In this document: positions 12,636 to 12,876 of the stretch, one piece after another
Layout of the letters: each line of letters opens with the position of its first letter
Position numbering within the stretch: position 1 is the stretch's first letter
Source of the DNA: JBBKWQ01 sp037969115
GTDB lineage: Bacteria; Actinomycetota; Acidimicrobiia; Acidimicrobiales; Ilumatobacteraceae
Assembly (NCBI GenBank): GCA_037969115.1
Contig: JBBKWQ010000181.1
Coordinates: forward strand, 1 to 12,876
Length of the DNA: 12,876 nt
Direction: 5' to 3'
Position numbers and translations under genes: made by a program
The notes under the pieces: model-generated
What the model was told of the DNA's origin: nothing
The model's input: only the letters and a program-made list of their open reading frames with translations
Database searches by the model: none

Positions 12636-12649
12636 CGGCCCTGGGGCCG
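12636..12649. terminator. GC-rich hairpin after the MazG-like gene, possible terminator
   Basis: CGGCC and GGCCG pair around a CTGG loop in the 86-bp gap. It lies 24 bp past the stop and is strong for its length, but no T-run follows, so termination is uncertain. Confidence 0.35.
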
Positions 12650-12664
12650 TGCCGCGGAACGCCA

Positions 12665-12692
12665 TAACGTGGAATCAACTCAACCAGGGAGG
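12665..12692 (+). promoter_or_regulatory. -10-like box and ribosome site of the GerW-like gene
   Basis: TAACGT at 12665-12670 fits TANNNT without a clear -35. GGAGG at 12688-12692 lies 6 bases before the ATG at 12699 and sets the start. The promoter part is tentative; the ribosome site is convincing. Confidence 0.5.
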
Positions 12693-12698
12693 TACGAC

Positions 12699-12876
12699 AT
12701 GACCGTTCACACGATCGATGCGTCGACATCGACGGTTCTCGACAACCTGCGCGGCACACGGGACGCGCTGTCGGTCCAACGCGTCTTCGGCGACCCGTAC
12801 GAAGTCGACGGGGTGACGTTGATCCCGGTCGCGCGAGTTGCCGGCGGCGGCGGTGGCGGCGGCGGCGAGGGCACCG
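12699..12876 (+). CDS. GerW/YtfJ-family protein (5' part, cut by window end)
   Basis: The first 59 residues are visible. After a Thr/Ser-rich start, VQRVFGDPYEVDGVTLIPVARV (27-48 region) matches the YtfJ/GerW signature VFGxPxxVdGvtvIPV, and it is followed by a run of eight glycines and GEGT, as in this family's Gly-rich segment. Bacillus GerW is a spore protein needed for a germination response, but homologues are widespread in actinobacteria that form no endospores, so the role here is unknown. The ATG is fixed by a GGAGG six bases upstream. Confidence 0.85.
   Translation, partial: MTVHTIDASTSTVLDNLRGTRDALSVQRVFGDPYEVDGVTLIPVARVAGGGGGGGGEGT

Overview
The window is GC-rich DNA, densely packed with genes that often start with GTG or overlap by 4 bp. 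Protein families and style (STAS/kinase/SpoIIE cluster, short RpoD-like sigma factor, GerW/YtfJ-type protein, MazG-like protein with a Cys tail, TANNNT boxes close to start codons) point to a high-GC Gram-positive actinobacterium. A free-living Acidimicrobiia-type organism is my best guess; this is inference, not a database result. I see no transposase, integrase, tRNA, rRNA or CRISPR array.

Layout. (1) 1-4640 is a signalling and transcription block. It holds two tail-to-tail paralogous PAS-SpoIIE phosphatases (125-1315 +, 1375-2571 -), a STAS anti-anti-sigma protein (2723-3034 +), an RsbW-like HATPase (3090-3515 +) and a 312-residue RpoD-like sigma factor (4439-3501 -). These are all the part types of a partner-switching circuit: phosphatase, antagonist, kinase/anti-sigma and sigma. 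A sigma-B/F-style promoter (GTTTGA-N14-GGGTAA) sits directly before the kinase gene, and a housekeeping-type promoter precedes the sigma gene. (2) 4440-4980 is a non-coding stretch with several inverted repeats and a nine-unit 11/12-bp tandem repeat. (3) 4981-6569 is a two-gene unit: a Bax-inhibitor-1/YccA-like membrane protein translationally coupled to an unrecognised membrane protein with two HExxH motifs. (4) 8821-6575 (-) is a tight three-gene operon: a Cys-less TraR/DksA-like small protein, an ABC1/ADCK/UbiB-type atypical kinase and an unrecognised 172-residue protein. (5) 8933-12612 (+) is a Ugp-like ABC importer (two permeases and a lipoprotein binding protein, no ATPase) followed by a MazG-like protein. 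(6) The window ends inside a GerW/YtfJ-family gene.

Most noteworthy points. The first SpoIIE paralogue has lost the metal-binding aspartates at three of four motifs while its neighbour keeps them all, and the kinase lacks the usual G1-box aspartate. The local circuit may therefore contain a pseudophosphatase and a non-canonical or binding-only anti-sigma kinase. The YccA-like/HExxH pair could be a membrane-proteolysis module. Both are inferences from motifs and gene order.
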